This document shows positions 18,095 through 27,939 of a DNA stretch of 31,684 nt, one piece after another. Location: the NCBI GenBank assembly GCA_003427395.1, contig BFEA01000092.1, positions 864,269 to 895,952 of the forward strand, written 5' to 3'. Each line of letters starts with the position of its first letter. The stretch's first letter is position 1. A program made the position numbers and the translations under genes. The DNA is from Chara braunii (lineage: Eukaryota; Streptophyta; Charophyceae; Charales; Characeae). Under the pieces are notes generated by a model that did not search any database, had not been told where the DNA came from, and saw only the letters and a list, made by a program, of their open reading frames with translations.

Positions 18095-18183
18095 ACCTTT
18101 GCGTGGTGGTCTGAGTGTGTTGTATGTCTGTGTGTGATATGACTTCGGATCCTCCTGAAGCATAGAGACTGGAGTTGGTATCT

Positions 18184-18245
18184 GTGAGGGACCTGTCTGG
18201 GACAGGTACCCTTTCCAGGTACCTGTCCCAACCAGGACCCCTCAC
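18184..18245. repeat. Hairpin with 12-bp perfect inner stem
   Basis: GGGACAGGTACC pairs perfectly with GGTACCTGTCCC, and an outer GTGAGGG/CCCTCAC stem lies around it. It sits just before a (CA)n tract. Confidence 0.65.
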
Positions 18246-18256
18246 AGGGGTAGTGG

Positions 18257-18261
<5 letters not shown>

Positions 18262-18320
<59 letters not shown>
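18262..18320. repeat. (CA)n microsatellite
   Basis: About 59 bases of uninterrupted CA repeats. Confidence 0.95.
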
Positions 18321-18322
<2 letters not shown>

Positions 18323-18402
18323 CACAAGTTTTTTTTGAAGTGATACTACAGCAAGCCCGGTGGATGGATTGGCAACCTCCGAACGCCTTGATCTAGGTAA
18401 GT

Positions 18403-18770
18403 AGAACAACAATTTCGTCAAAACGGACATCTTTTATTTTTTGAACGAAATTGAAAACTCAAAAATCGGCCCGATGTAGGTCGATATGTTCAGCTCCTGA
18501 GGGTACGGCGTTCTGAAAACGCCCTACCCCCTGCATGCGATCCCAGATACATCCAGGGGGTACGGCGTTTCAGAACGCCGTACTTACGACGTTTTCAGAA
18601 CGCCGTACCCCCTGGACTCTAGCTAAGTCCAGATACATCCAAGGGGTCCGGCGTTTTAAGGATGTCGGACCCTCAAGAGCTTGAAATTTCGACCTAAATC
18701 GAGTTAATTTATGAGGTTTCAGTTTCGTTAAAAAAATAAAAAATGTCCGTTTTGACGAAATTGCTATTGT
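18403..18770. mobile_element. Foldback element, copy 2, built of hairpin modules
   Basis: The ends match copy 1 (3121-3455): CAATTTCGTCAAAACGGACA on the left and its near complement on the right, followed inside by the same TTTTATTTTTTGAA-type sequence. The interior holds four hairpin modules of the form GGGTNCGGCGTT-loop-AACGCCGNACCC: 18501-18530, 18560-18583 (perfect 10-bp stem, loop TCAG), 18585-18607 and 18644-18672. No coding capacity is seen. A 10-bp perfect stem (18769-18778 with 18796-18805) lies just outside the right end. Confidence 0.75.
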
Positions 18771-18809
18771 AGGGTCTGATAACTGCACATAACTACAGAC
18801 CCTACCCTT

Positions 18810-19380
18810 CTCCGTGAACCATGCCTGGGTTCGAAGTACTAACGGTATCCGAAACACCGAATAGGCCCGAGTTTTTGACACTAAATCGAAGCAAGTAATT
18901 GGGGCTCTGCGGCTGAGACCTAGCATCGGGAAGTTGATCCGAACAAGGGACCTCTCGAACGACTCATAGGTAAGAAGCACCTCAGGCACTTACCCACGGT
19001 CCCACCCATCAGTATCTCCCATAGGAATCACGATCGCGAAGTGATTCTGCCCACCACTAGGATCTCGGGATTACCTGGCACTACTCAACAACGGTACCAC
19101 TGAAGCGCCTCCCCCCGAATTAATCGCACTTTTGGTAATGACACTTTTCGTGGTTTTCCCGGAATCTTCGGTAGCATCCATGGTGTAGCTAGACAAGGGT
19201 AGGTCCCATTAGATAGTGACGAACTCAGCTATCAGGCACCAGCCTTACGGTTGCTATCAAAGCGGCGGATTACTCAGATCAACCTTGTTCTCTGTTTTTT
19301 CCCCCCTTTGTTTCCCTTTTGCTTTTCCCTTCTCGTCGGTTTGTTCCTCTCCCACCGTATGCATATATACTAGTTATATT
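18810..19380. other. Unassigned region
   Basis: The sequence is mixed in composition with no recognised motif up to about 19280. A T/C-rich stretch then leads into the LINE-like coding remnant. A short open frame on the minus strand (18570-18989) partly overlaps the foldback copy and is probably a byproduct. Confidence 0.35.
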
Positions 19381-19384
19381 TCCA

Positions 19385-20277
19385 ATGAAAGTCATGAGTA
19401 AGAAAGGTACAAGGAGTAAACCACGTACTCTACAATCCCTAACAGTTAAGGCAGCATATCGTTTGCTCAGACCTAGGGTGGATGTGGCATCTGTAATGAG
19501 GGACCGATGGACCAGGCACTTGAACATTGATATACAAAGCATCAGAAATATAAAATTCTTTAATGAAATAAAAAAACGGTCTGCTAAGTTTTCCTCGCTA
19601 CAGTGGCAAATACTTCATTGATGTCTCCCAACGAATGATTGGCTCATCGATCACACCAATCTAGAGCAACGGGGTCTGGCTCTACCATGGTGTAAAGCAT
19701 GTCTATCTGTCTTCTCCCACAAGAGAACCAGAGAAACGATTGAGCATGTATTCATTCAATGTCCAGGAACGGTGTTATTATGGAGAAGATGGGACTGTGT
19801 ACGGAACCACAGGGAATGCAGCTTTCAGAATTTCAGATGAATATGTTCGAACTTGGTCGAAAGGTCATTCTATGGGCATTATGGTATAAGAGGTGTGTAT
19901 ATGAAAGAGAAGATGTAAAACTGGAAGGAATGGAATTTGCTGAACTAATTATTCAATTTGTACAGACAGAAATATGAGCACATTGGTCAGTAGTGCGATC
20001 TGAAATACAACAACTTCATCAAAAAAAAGATATAATCAACTGTATTCAAAAATTCAATCAAGATTGGCTGGGAGGAAATGAAGGAGGGTGCTTGGGAGAA
20101 GTGAAATGGCCGGGGAAGGAAGAACAGGGGGAAACTCTAAGGCAAGACTTTCTCATGTGCTTCAAAGACTGGTTTTCGCGTCCTCCAGGAGCCACACTCA
20201 GATCCCCGGAATGTTTTCCTGACCCCCTCCCCCCGTCAGAATTAGCAATGGTGGATTTGCAGTGGTATCCTCAATGA
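19385..20277 (+). pseudogene. LINE (non-LTR retrotransposon) ORF2 C-terminus with zf-RVT-like zinc-binding domain
   Basis: The reading frame runs through TVKAAYRLLRPRVDV, then LQWQILH-stop-CLPTNDWL, then CKACLSV and ETIEHVFIQCPGTVLLW. This matches the zinc-binding region after the RT of many plant LINEs: a W...LPT block, CxxC, ExxxHxFxxC and a downstream W. Two in-frame TGAs (around 19619-19621 and 19975-19977) interrupt it. A further frameshift around 19840 links it to VILWALWYKRCVYE, the usual hydrophobic-plus-Trp segment. The frame ends with LQWYPQ at 20277. The RT domain itself is not present, so this is a 5'-truncated copy. It is unrelated in sequence to the RT fragment at 17404. Confidence 0.8.
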
Positions 20278-20480
20278 AGTATGAATGCAATATTTATTGG
20301 ACCTCTGAGGCTTCTAGCAGTTTGATGCAACCTCAAGGAAAGTTTGTCTCCACTGTCGGTCTGTTCGTTAGATTTTTCCTAGGAGATATTTTCTGCTAGG
20401 TCTAATAGTTGTATCTGGCGGCCTGGTTTGGCTGAAGAGGCAGTCTTTATCTTCACATATCTTTATAAAGAGACAAAGGC
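20278..20480 (+). other. Probable 3' untranslated region of the LINE copy
   Basis: Non-coding sequence between the end of the ORF2-like frame and the A-tailed conserved segment. It is assigned from position only. Confidence 0.4.
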
Positions 20481-20626
20481 TATGTAAATGGGACGCTGGA
20501 CCCGGTTTCCAGCAGGTGACGCTCCCCACCAATGGATGGAGTCTCTACCCAGGTGTTAGTGGTGTCTGCTCTTATCAGCAACACTAACACTGGTAGGGTT
20601 AAAAAAAAAAAAAAAAAAAAAAAAAA
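20480..20626 (+). repeat. A-tailed retroposon tail, copy 1
   Basis: GGGACGCTGGACCCGGTTTC (from 20500), then CAGCAGGTGACGCTCCCCACC and a closing A run of about 27 bases. The same core occurs inverted at 24564-24623 and 25548-25612. Its position behind the LINE frame with a poly-A end suggests that it is the LINE 3' tail, or a separate SINE sharing it. Confidence 0.6.
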
Positions 20627-20702
20627 GTTGCTTGCTTGCTTAAGTGCAATTGACTGCGATTGCTGAGAAGTGGAGCCTGTGAAGTGAATGTGCTTTTCGG
20701 CT

Positions 20703-20930
20703 ATGGCGGACTGGGATTTCACGACTGGAGCAAAGGAGGACCTGTTGATTATGCCGGAGCCTGACGAGGAAATCGCGGCGGAGGAAGCGGTGTAAGGTCC
20801 TGGATCGTCTCTCTCTGTGTATGAATGGGGTATGGCCGTCTGTGTTGGTCTGTGTATGGATGTGCCTGTCTTGCAGGATTGTAACCCCTGTGATGAGCCG
20901 GTTGAGTGGCAACGACGAAAAAGCTTTTAG
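20703..20930 (+). CDS. Speculative small two-exon reading frame, 47 codons
   Basis: An ATG in good context (GGCTATGGCG) opens 29 codons of acidic sequence (starting MADWDF). It ends exactly at a possible splice donor, GCG|GTGTAAGG (20789/20790). An 87-base segment with a pyrimidine-rich end and CTTGCAG (20790-20876) could be an intron. The frame then continues in phase for 17 codons to TAG at 20930. I recognise no family. The support is only the signals and phase, so chance is quite possible. Unspliced, the frame stops within two codons of the donor. Confidence 0.2.
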
Positions 20931-21029
20931 GGGAGCCACACCCTTCCTCCGGCTTTGATTGATCCATGAAGTACAACCAGCCCCCCACGTATCTGCTCCC
21001 AGATGTTCTGCCAAGCCGGACTTCACTAA

Positions 21030-22030
21030 TAGCTGACTAGGCTTCCGAATGTAGGAAGCGGATTGAAGTTGGAACTGGTCGCCTGCTAATGGTCCCCTAT
21101 TGTTTTTTTTTTTTTTTTGTAAGTTGGAATTCTATCCGCATGGATCTCCTTTGTTAAGTAATGGCTGCTATTGTTGATCTCCGGAGGTCTGTAGATCGGA
21201 AAAGCTATTTTTGTTGTACCTTGGGCTCTCTCACTATCTATTGGCCTTGATCCTGTCCGTTATCAACCCCTGCCCTCTCTGGCTCTAACCTTATCCCTCG
21301 TGATCTCCCCTCCCTAACTCTTATTACCTCATACCTCAGCTATCGTTCCTTCTCCCCTCACGTCCTTCTCCGGAGTTGTGCGGAGCATTAAATAGCCTTC
21401 ACCGCCCACTGAATGGGCCTGGATTCCTGGTTGCTGCTGTGCCCTTCTTCTTTGAATCCTGCTATACCCCTGATCACCTCGCTTATGCTATTTGCAAACT
21501 TTGCCTATTCGGATGGATCGTCTTGCTTTGTATATTTTGGATGTTATGAAGGATTCGTTTCCCATGGATACTACAGCCATCTTTGTCAATTCTGCATAAG
21601 GGGACATCGAGCGTGGTGGCTAATTAACGGTATGATTGGGACATGACCGGACCTGGCGTACCACCATACTGGTGGTGGAGTGCATGATGAGTACGTCATG
21701 GGATTATTTGGACACACAAACACACACACACACACACACACACAAAAATAAAAAAAATAAAAAAATCATTTTTTAATGCATGCATGTATTTCGTATTTCT
21801 TGATTTTTGTCTTACTTTGTGTGTGTCTATGTGCACACCTTTAAGGAGTGCTAAATAGTCGGTGGTCCGTGTTTTGCAGTGCCCGCAGGATCTCAGGGGG
21901 GCCGCTCTGTCTGTGATGTCTGTGGTGCACATGGTCTATCATGGGTGATGATAGACGTCCTTCGGAGTGCCTTCCTGGTTCAGCAGGTGGTGGGAACCAA
22001 CAGTCTCCGGGGTTCACTTGTGATGTGAGT
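21030..22030. other. Unassigned region with (CA)n and pyrimidine-rich stretch
   Basis: It holds a T run at 21103-21118, a pyrimidine-rich stretch at 21230-21370 and a (CA)n tract at 21714-21742. No gene is recognised on either strand. Confidence 0.4.
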
Positions 22031-22340
22031 AGGCGATGTGCTGCTTTGCTCCATGTTGGATGTCTAGACTGCCTTGCTGCCTCTCCCACTTGCTTCGCAT
22101 GTCGTTCTTTGCAAGCTGCTGTGTTCACGGTGTGGTCTGGCTGAGTTGTTGTCGTTGCCTTATGCTTCGCTGCTCTGCTGCCTTGCCGCCCATCTCAATG
22201 TGTTGCCTTCCATGTTCTTTGCTTGTGTGCCGTGTACTTTCGCTGCTTTGTTGGTGTTGCCTTGTGCTTCGCTGCGCTGTTGCCGTGCTTCTCATCCACT
22301 TGCACTGTCGTTCATGCAGTTAGTTTGGGTGTTGTGCAGT
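22030..22340. repeat. Cys/Leu-coding degenerate tandem repeat, ~104-bp period
   Basis: TTGTTGTCGTTGCCTTATGC (22146) and TTGTTGGTGTTGCCTTGTGC (22247) open two similar units. Both continue with TTCGCTGCKCTG and a CCATCTC / CTCATCC segment. The 247-codon plus-strand frame from 22074 is Cys/Leu-rich because the DNA is built of GCT/TGC/TTG words. I regard it as non-coding. Confidence 0.5.
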
Positions 22341-22689
22341 TGGCTGCCCTGGCACCATTGCCCCAAATTGCCTGGTGCTTCCCTGAGTTGTTGGCTGCTG
22401 CTATGTCCCGCTTGGGGACAGTCTGCCTTCAACATGGGACAAAGGGTAAATGACGCAAGCCATCAACACAGAGATTCCGCAGATTGTGCAGATTGTCGAG
22501 GGTTCAGCCTCCTGATGAGCCGGTGCAGCTCCTATGGAACAATCTATTATGTACTATTATCATGGTGTTTTTTTTTTTTTTTCCGCTTTGTGTTTTTTGA
22601 TACTTGCTCTTCTTTTTGTTTCTTTGTCTTTCTTCTCCTTGGCTTGATGCCTTTTTTTTTTTCCCCCTCTGAAATTTTTCCTTTGCTGC

Positions 22690-23140
22690 CGTGTGCTGTT
22701 TGTCCTCCCACCCGCCTCCCCATGCCCTCCAGCCTATCTTCTTTTGCTGCTGCTTGCCATCCAGTGCCTTGTTGCCTAAGTCTTCCCCCGAATACAATGT
22801 ACGGTCATTATAACTGAATTTGGGGCATCTTTCAGTCTAAATTCAGTGATAATGACCGTACGTTGTATTCGGGGAAGACTGTAGTGCTGTTTGTCTGCCC
22901 AAACGGCCTCCCCCACGCCCTCCAGCCTATGTTTTCTTTGCTGCGGCAGTGCTTTTTGTCGCCTAGTACCGTCTTCACCCGAATAGAACGCCTCTGGTCA
23001 TTATCGCTGCATCTGGGCAGAAAAGTGCCCCAGATACAGCTATAATCTGTCTTCAGGTGAATATGGTAGTGCTGTTCTGTCTGCCCACCCACCTCCCCCC
23101 ATTCCCTCCAGCCTATCTTCTTTGCTTCTGCTTGCCATCC
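22690..23140. repeat. Tandem array, ~185-bp units, each ending in a hairpin-forming segment
   Basis: Three units begin TGCTGTTTGTC or TGCTGTTCTGTC, followed by a CCCACC-CCTCCCC segment and CCCTCCAGCCTAT-TTCTTT (about 22690, 22882 and 23068). Units 1 and 2 continue to GTCTTC-CCCGAATA-AA and a GGTCATTAT-containing hairpin. The third unit runs into the T-rich minisatellite. No gene is recognised. Confidence 0.65.
22779..22880. repeat. 42-bp near-perfect hairpin, 17-base loop
   Basis: Arm 22779-22821 pairs with 22839-22880, with two mismatches and one extra base over the whole length. The loop is 22822-22838. It is one of the strongest secondary structures in the window. A transcript would be a ~102-nt stem-loop resembling a small-RNA precursor; expression is not known. 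Confidence 0.85.
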
Positions 23141-23353
23141 AATCCTTTCTCCTGGTTTTTGCCTTGCCATTTTTTTGCCTTGCCATTTTTTCCCCTTGCT
23201 GTTTTTTTGCCTTGCCATTTTTTTGCCTTGCTGTTTCTTTGCCTTGCTGTTTTTTTGCCTTGCTGTTTTTTTGCCTTGGTGTTTCTTTGCCTTGCTGCTG
23301 TTTGGCTTGGTTTTTGCATCATGGTTCTTCTTCTTTTTTGTTTTTCGCTTCAT
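22832..23353 (-). other. Lys/Gln-rich open frame over repeats, probably not a gene
   Basis: A 173-codon minus-strand frame with KAKKQQGKKTARQ-type repeats is read from the T-rich minisatellite at 23155-23310. It runs through the strong hairpin array. Low complexity and dependence on simple repeats argue against a real protein; a recent repeat-encoded peptide cannot be excluded. Confidence 0.15.
23155..23310. repeat. Minisatellite, ~18-bp unit TTTTTTTGCCTTGCYRT
   Basis: About nine units with variable T-run length and CCATTT or CTGTTT alternation. The unit length and T runs fit replication slippage. Confidence 0.85.
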
Positions 23354-23396
23354 TCAAGTTCATTGCCTTTCAAAGCTACTAGACAATGGGCTTCGC

Positions 23397-23500
23397 TGCA
23401 CTACTCTTGAAATGCACAAAAGACAAGAATCATGGCCCTGTATCTTTCCATGTTCTGGCAGAAGATTCACTCTCGTTTTGCACATTGCGAGAGTAGTGCA
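23397..23500. repeat. 104-base imperfect hairpin
   Basis: TGCACTACTCT at 23397 pairs with AGAGTAGTGCA at 23490-23500. Pairing continues inward through AATG.GCAAAA to GAATC/GATTC, with scattered mismatches over about 36 positions. The loop is about 30 bases. Size and shape resemble a plant small-RNA precursor, though it may simply be a MITE remnant. Confidence 0.65.
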
Positions 23501-24530
23501 GGGAGGCCCAATATGTGCATTCATTTCACGGGCATGCGTGACTAAGGGCTCCTTTTCATGTGTTGTTTATAAGCACACCTCTCTCGATGCAACATGCCGC
23601 GGCACAGTCCTGGATGTCTTGTACCACCCACACAAGCACACACAAGGATCTTGTCGCATCTAAGTAAAAAAAGGTATGCTGAAACGATGTGGGTCCTGTG
23701 GGGCATGTCAGCCCTCGAACTTTCAGGGACAGAACTCCGAAATTTCAGCATGGTCCCCACTTGTGAGATCTTGGTGATCCATGTCCTGTATCTCTGTATT
23801 TGAATTTTTCATCTTTTTTTTTTTTTTTTTAATGGCCTGTATCTCTTTAACCCTGCGAGAGGGACAGTGCCCTGGCGGCTGAGTGGCAGACAAAATGTGA
23901 GTGTTAACCCACCGGGGTTGGGCAGTAATCGAGGAAATAAGTCTCCCATCCAGGGCGAATCACGCCGGCCGCAGGCAGGCTGGTACATCACATCACAAGT
24001 ATCGTCTTGGCGTATACAGGTGAAAACTTCGGATGGCCTCGCTGCCACTCGTGGTTTAATAAACAGATCATGAGATCGAATCCAGATGTTAATGTTTGAG
24101 TACTTGCTCTTCTAGGGTTGGATTCCACACCCGCTCTTGCTTTTCCAAGAGGCACAAAGTGTGGACTTCAGTTGAAATGTTTTGTCCTCAATTCCAGACC
24201 AGGATTTACAAGGCCTCGCTCGCTTGGAAAGAGATATGGTAAGATTCGCGCACTTCTGACAACACTGGCGGCACACACAAAGTCCACATGCCCGACAGAT
24301 CGTTAGCTGTTCTACGAGTCACTATATGGACAACTATATATATGGACAACTATATATATATATATATACGAAACAGTTTCTCACAGCCCCTCGTTTGTTG
24401 TCCTCTTCTCTCTCTCTGCCTACAGTTTACCGGGCAGTTCTGTTTATATGGTCACAAACAGAACTTGGATCCGTTTTCATGCTTTTGGCTATTTTATTGA
24501 TTTTGTTTCAAATGGGAACCACTGATTGAC
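23501..24530. other. Unassigned region with T run and TA tract
   Basis: It contains a T run at 23814-23830 and a (TA)n tract near 24350-24368 preceded by two copies of TATATGGACAACTATATA. No gene is recognised. TTTACCGGGCAGTTCTGTTT at 24426 matches 16421-16440 (one difference), also beside a TA tract. Confidence 0.4.
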
Positions 24531-24563
24531 ATCCTCTTTTTTTTTTGGGGGGGGGGGGACAAT

Positions 24564-24623
24564 TTGCTCCAATCTATTCGTGGGGAGCAGCACGTGCTGG
24601 AAACCGGGTCCAGCGTCCCACAT
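24564..24623 (-). repeat. Retroposon tail, copy 2 (inverted)
   Basis: GTGGGGAGCAGCACGTGCTG, continuing with GAAACCGGGTCCAGCGTCCC, is the inverted form of the segment at 20499-20540. A T/G run lies upstream (24537-24560), the expected position of an A-tail for a minus-strand retroposon. The following GGCCATTACCCGGCTT matches the other minus-strand copy at 25640-25660. Confidence 0.6.
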
Positions 24624-24663
24624 GAATTATTACACAACATATGAGGTGCAGGGGCCATTACCC

Positions 24664-24770
24664 GGCTTTGGCTAAGAATCTTTTTTGATGAAGAACTAGA
24701 AAATTGAATACTATGGGCTTCGGCTAAGAATCTTTTTTTGATGAAGAACTGAAAAATTGAATACTATGAT
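24664..24770. repeat. Recent 54-bp tandem duplication
   Basis: Two almost identical units run CTTYGGCTAAGAATCTTTTT, then GATGAAGAACT and AAAATTGAATACTATG. They start at 24664 and 24718 and differ at only a few positions. Confidence 0.85.
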
Positions 24771-25430
24771 ATATCAGCCATTCCAGCTTCCTAAACATAG
24801 AGCAACTCCTAGCCCTCCCTATACCGGGACATTACTACTCAAATACATTACTGACCAGACCAACATCATCCATAGCTGACCTCTTCTCACCACCAAGACT
24901 ATCCCCGACCCCACAGGGTGTCAAGGCGGTCCCCCACAATTCGCCCCTGGCTTACCTTCCTCCCTCTGCAAACCCCAGATCTCTCTACAAGGCCTCACAC
25001 TCCTGCTGTTGCAGGTTACAGGGTAACACCCCGGCTCCGGCCAGCGTCGTTCTGGCATCGGCAAACTGAGGGCACAGAACAGAGCAACGCTGCCGATGTC
25101 AGTCCAGGTACAACCATCTCTGAAATCGAATATCCTAATAAAGAAGAAGACCGGATGCTTAATGATCACTTATTTATGAAATAACTACGCGGGAGTGCGG
25201 TGTTGAGTTTTGAATTCCCAGGAATAACAGGGCACTGCAGGTCTGGGCCGAGGGAGGGCAGTTAGAAACTGAAAAAAAAGAAGAGGTTTGTGACGCACGG
25301 ACCTGCAGCTTGCAGTTATTTCTGCGAATTTGGAACTGTGCACCGGTCACAGGCGCAGTTGTCTCGTTATTTATTTATGTATTTCAATTATTTTTCTATT
25401 TTTTATTTTTTAGTGCTAGAGGGGGTGATA
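24771..25430. other. Unassigned region
   Basis: An 82-codon minus-strand and an 88-codon plus-strand frame overlap around 24920-25180. Neither has a recognisable domain. AT-rich low complexity runs from 25360 to 25420. Confidence 0.35.
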
Positions 25431-25494
25431 TCAGCAGTCCCCTCTAGCAACGTCTGCGTTTTCTCTCTTTTTTTTCGTTTAAAAAAAAAACAAA

Positions 25495-25660
25495 AAAACA
25501 AATCCAAGGCTGTTGTAGAGGCCAGGTTCCTGACACACAACGTCTGCCATGGGTGGCTCCGGTCTATTGGTGGGGAGCAGCACCTGCTGGAAACCGGGTT
25601 CACCATCCCCATCCATAAATCATCGTGAAGTCCAGTACCAGGCCATTACCCAGCTTCAAC
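25495..25660 (-). repeat. Retroposon tail, copy 3 (inverted)
   Basis: It carries GGTGGGGAGCAGCACCTGCT, then GGAAACCGGGTTC, as in the copies at 20500 and 24564, with A/T runs at 25479-25500 on the expected tail side. It adds GTTGTAGAGGCCAGG...CTGACACAC (25512-25538), which recurs at about 30598-30625 (TTGTAGAGGCTGG...CAGACACAT). Confidence 0.55.
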
Positions 25661-26690
25661 ACACAACTGTTTAGCGGTGTCCGAGCAGAAACCCTTACAA
25701 AGGTATCTGCTGGGGTTTTTCAATGCCAGACGCTGTCCAACTTTTTTCTTGAATTGAGGGACTTGATGAGGCATGCGTCTGCCAAAGGCTTATTCGAACC
25801 AACCCTATGATGATAGGCGTCTCGATGATTGCTTGAGCCTGGCGTCCGAAGTTCCCGTTGTCGGGCGGCTCCAGCATTACGCCGCCCTTTACTTCCTTGA
25901 TAATGTCACCTGACGAGAGGTGGATCCGGTTGTTTTATCTGACGGACGCATAATCGACTTCGAGGAATTCCAACATCACGCCGCGCCGCGGGCATCGAGA
26001 CCGGGGCGCCCAAAAAGAGTGGGCGTTGAATGCGGGGTGGTGAATCTCTTGTGAGAGCTATCGAGGCTTACGGCTGGCAGATCATAAAAGCAGATCGACT
26101 ACGGAAGAGACGCCGGAGGTTCCAGAAAGGACTGGGCACGAGAACACGGGATCTATGCTCAATGGATGAACAACGACCGAACCGAGGCAGTGAGATTGAG
26201 CTTGAGACAAAACCTCCGACGAAGTAAGCTGCCGTAGCACCAGAATTCACCGCGCAGCCGAAATGGAATAAAACCGCTAAGCGGCCGCACTTGGGGCCTT
26301 GGCTTTCGGTCCTAATCTGGGGCCTGAAGCAGGGAAAAAGGGCCCTTGGGTTAGTAAGTCCACTACTTCGGTTGGCCTGCGAAAATTTTGTGGGCCTCGG
26401 TGCCACTCTCGTGGGGACCACTAGAGCCTAGGCGGCTTCAGGCCTAGGTTCGGAATGAGCTCCGATACCGGGGCACTGCAAAAGGCCCGGTACCCGACAA
26501 AAAGACCCCCTTCGCCGAAAACCCTTACGGGGGCCCAAACGGGCCCGGGTACAGGCTCGAGGAAGCTACAGTACCGGGGCGCTGCAAAGTTCTGGACTCC
26601 AGCGACACACCGGACTGCTGGAGCCTCGTGGAGGTGGGCCCAACAAACTTTACAAGCCCAACTGGGCCCAACGAGGGGGACATTTCCCAC
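25661..26690. other. Unassigned region, GC content rising rightward
   Basis: A perfect 7-bp stem GGGCGGC/GCCGCCC lies at 25863-25887. TACCGGGGCACTGCAAA at 26466 and TACCGGGGCGCTGCAAA at 26572 are a repeated motif. The minus-strand frame at 26421-26930 has no recognised domain. Confidence 0.4.
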
Positions 26691-27900
26691 ATGAGCACTT
26701 ACGGGCGCACGACGATCGGGAGCGGACACTTCCGACTTGCGCACGGACAGGCCCACTACGGGTGCACGAGGAGAGAGGGACTTCGAACTGACGCACGTGC
26801 AGGCGTACGGGTGCAGCTTGGGACTTCGGGCATGCGTATTACGGGTGCACGACACTTCGCCCGTGCGCACGAGCTGGCACACGAGCTGTGCTGGCTGCTC
26901 GGAGCTCGGGGAGAGAGGAGCGAGCAACACCAGCGGACGACGTACGGGAGACTGGCGGACAAGAGTGGAGACGACTTCGGGCAGGAGCGCTCAACTCAGG
27001 AAGGTAGGGGACGCCGTAGCACACGCGCACGGGCGTTCACGGGCACACTTAGCGAGCTAAGTGCACTTCCCCACGTGAGGACACCGGCACTAGCGAGCAC
27101 CACACGCACGGGCAAGCTATGGCGCGCGACTGCACGCGAGCGAGGTGATTAGATCCGCGCACGCAGGCGCTCAACCGCGTTGCACCCCGCTCGGGCAGAT
27201 CGGATTTCGCGAGCACAGGCGCGGGTAGCACGAGTGCTCATCCACCCCACGACCCCGCGCGCTGTAGGGACTACCAGCGCGCACGGACGCGCATCTGCGT
27301 GTGACCTTGCGCACCTTCGGAACGACCAGCACTTGCAAGCGCGCTCCTGTGGGCAACCTCGCGCTTCGTTGGGAGAACCAGGGCGTGCAGGCGCACAGTC
27401 CCACAATGCTGCGCGGGAACAGATCGGGTCTGTGCGCATGAGCGCAGCATCGCGTGGGCAGACCGGACCCGGGCACACAAACGTGCAACTCACGAACGCG
27501 CATCTGCGCGCGACCTCACGCACTATCGAGGTAGCGTGCAATGCACGAGCGCGCATCTGCGCGGGACCTCACGGGCTATCGGGACAGCCTGTGCGCACTG
27601 GCGCGCAGTCCTGCACGGGGACAGAACGGGTCCGCACACATGAGCACGCAATCGCGCAGCACCGCACGAGCAGACCAGGTCCATGCACACAAGCGAGCAG
27701 CGCACGAGTGCGCATCTGCTCGCGCACGACCTCACGCACCATCGGGATAGCCTGTCCGCACGAGCGCGCATCTAAGCGACAGGCAGCGCACACGAGTGCT
27801 TATCAACGCGCGAGTGCACACACCACGCGGTGAGGCGAGCGGGCGTCCGCGCGGACCGGCGCCTCTAGCAGTGAGGCTGCGCGCGCTTGCACCACCACCG
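26690..27900. repeat. GC-rich degenerate tandem repeats
   Basis: From 26690 to 26900, TTACGGGTGCACGA-like and GGACTTCGNNCNTGCGCACG-like words recur every 50-60 bases. From 27180, a longer unit with CGCGCATCTGCGCG, GACCTCACGCAC and ATCGGGA recurs. The clearest pair is 27388-27528 and 27601-27755, about 213 bases apart. The plus-strand frame 27180-27833 (217 codons, Ala/Arg-rich) is a translation of these repeats. CpG is abundant, suggesting that the array is young or unmethylated. Confidence 0.55.
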
Positions 27901-27939
27901 TCCCGGCCAGGACTGGAAAACAACACCAGGACCTTGAAT

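Noticed and set aside
19621-19977. UGA read as Trp (alternative code)
   Set aside because: Other stops (TAA, TAG) and frameshifts occur in the same elements, so ordinary decay explains them.
22074-22817. 247-codon Cys/Leu-rich frame, membrane-protein-like
   Set aside because: It is a byproduct of tandem GCT/TTG-rich repeats and T runs; no signal, domain or codon pattern supports it.
23155-23310. CRISPR-like array
   Set aside because: Units are contiguous ~18-bp minisatellite repeats without unique spacers, in a eukaryotic context.
27180-27833. 217-codon Ala/Arg-rich frame
   Set aside because: It follows the GC-rich tandem units; similar frames exist on both strands, as expected from GC-rich repeat DNA with few stops.
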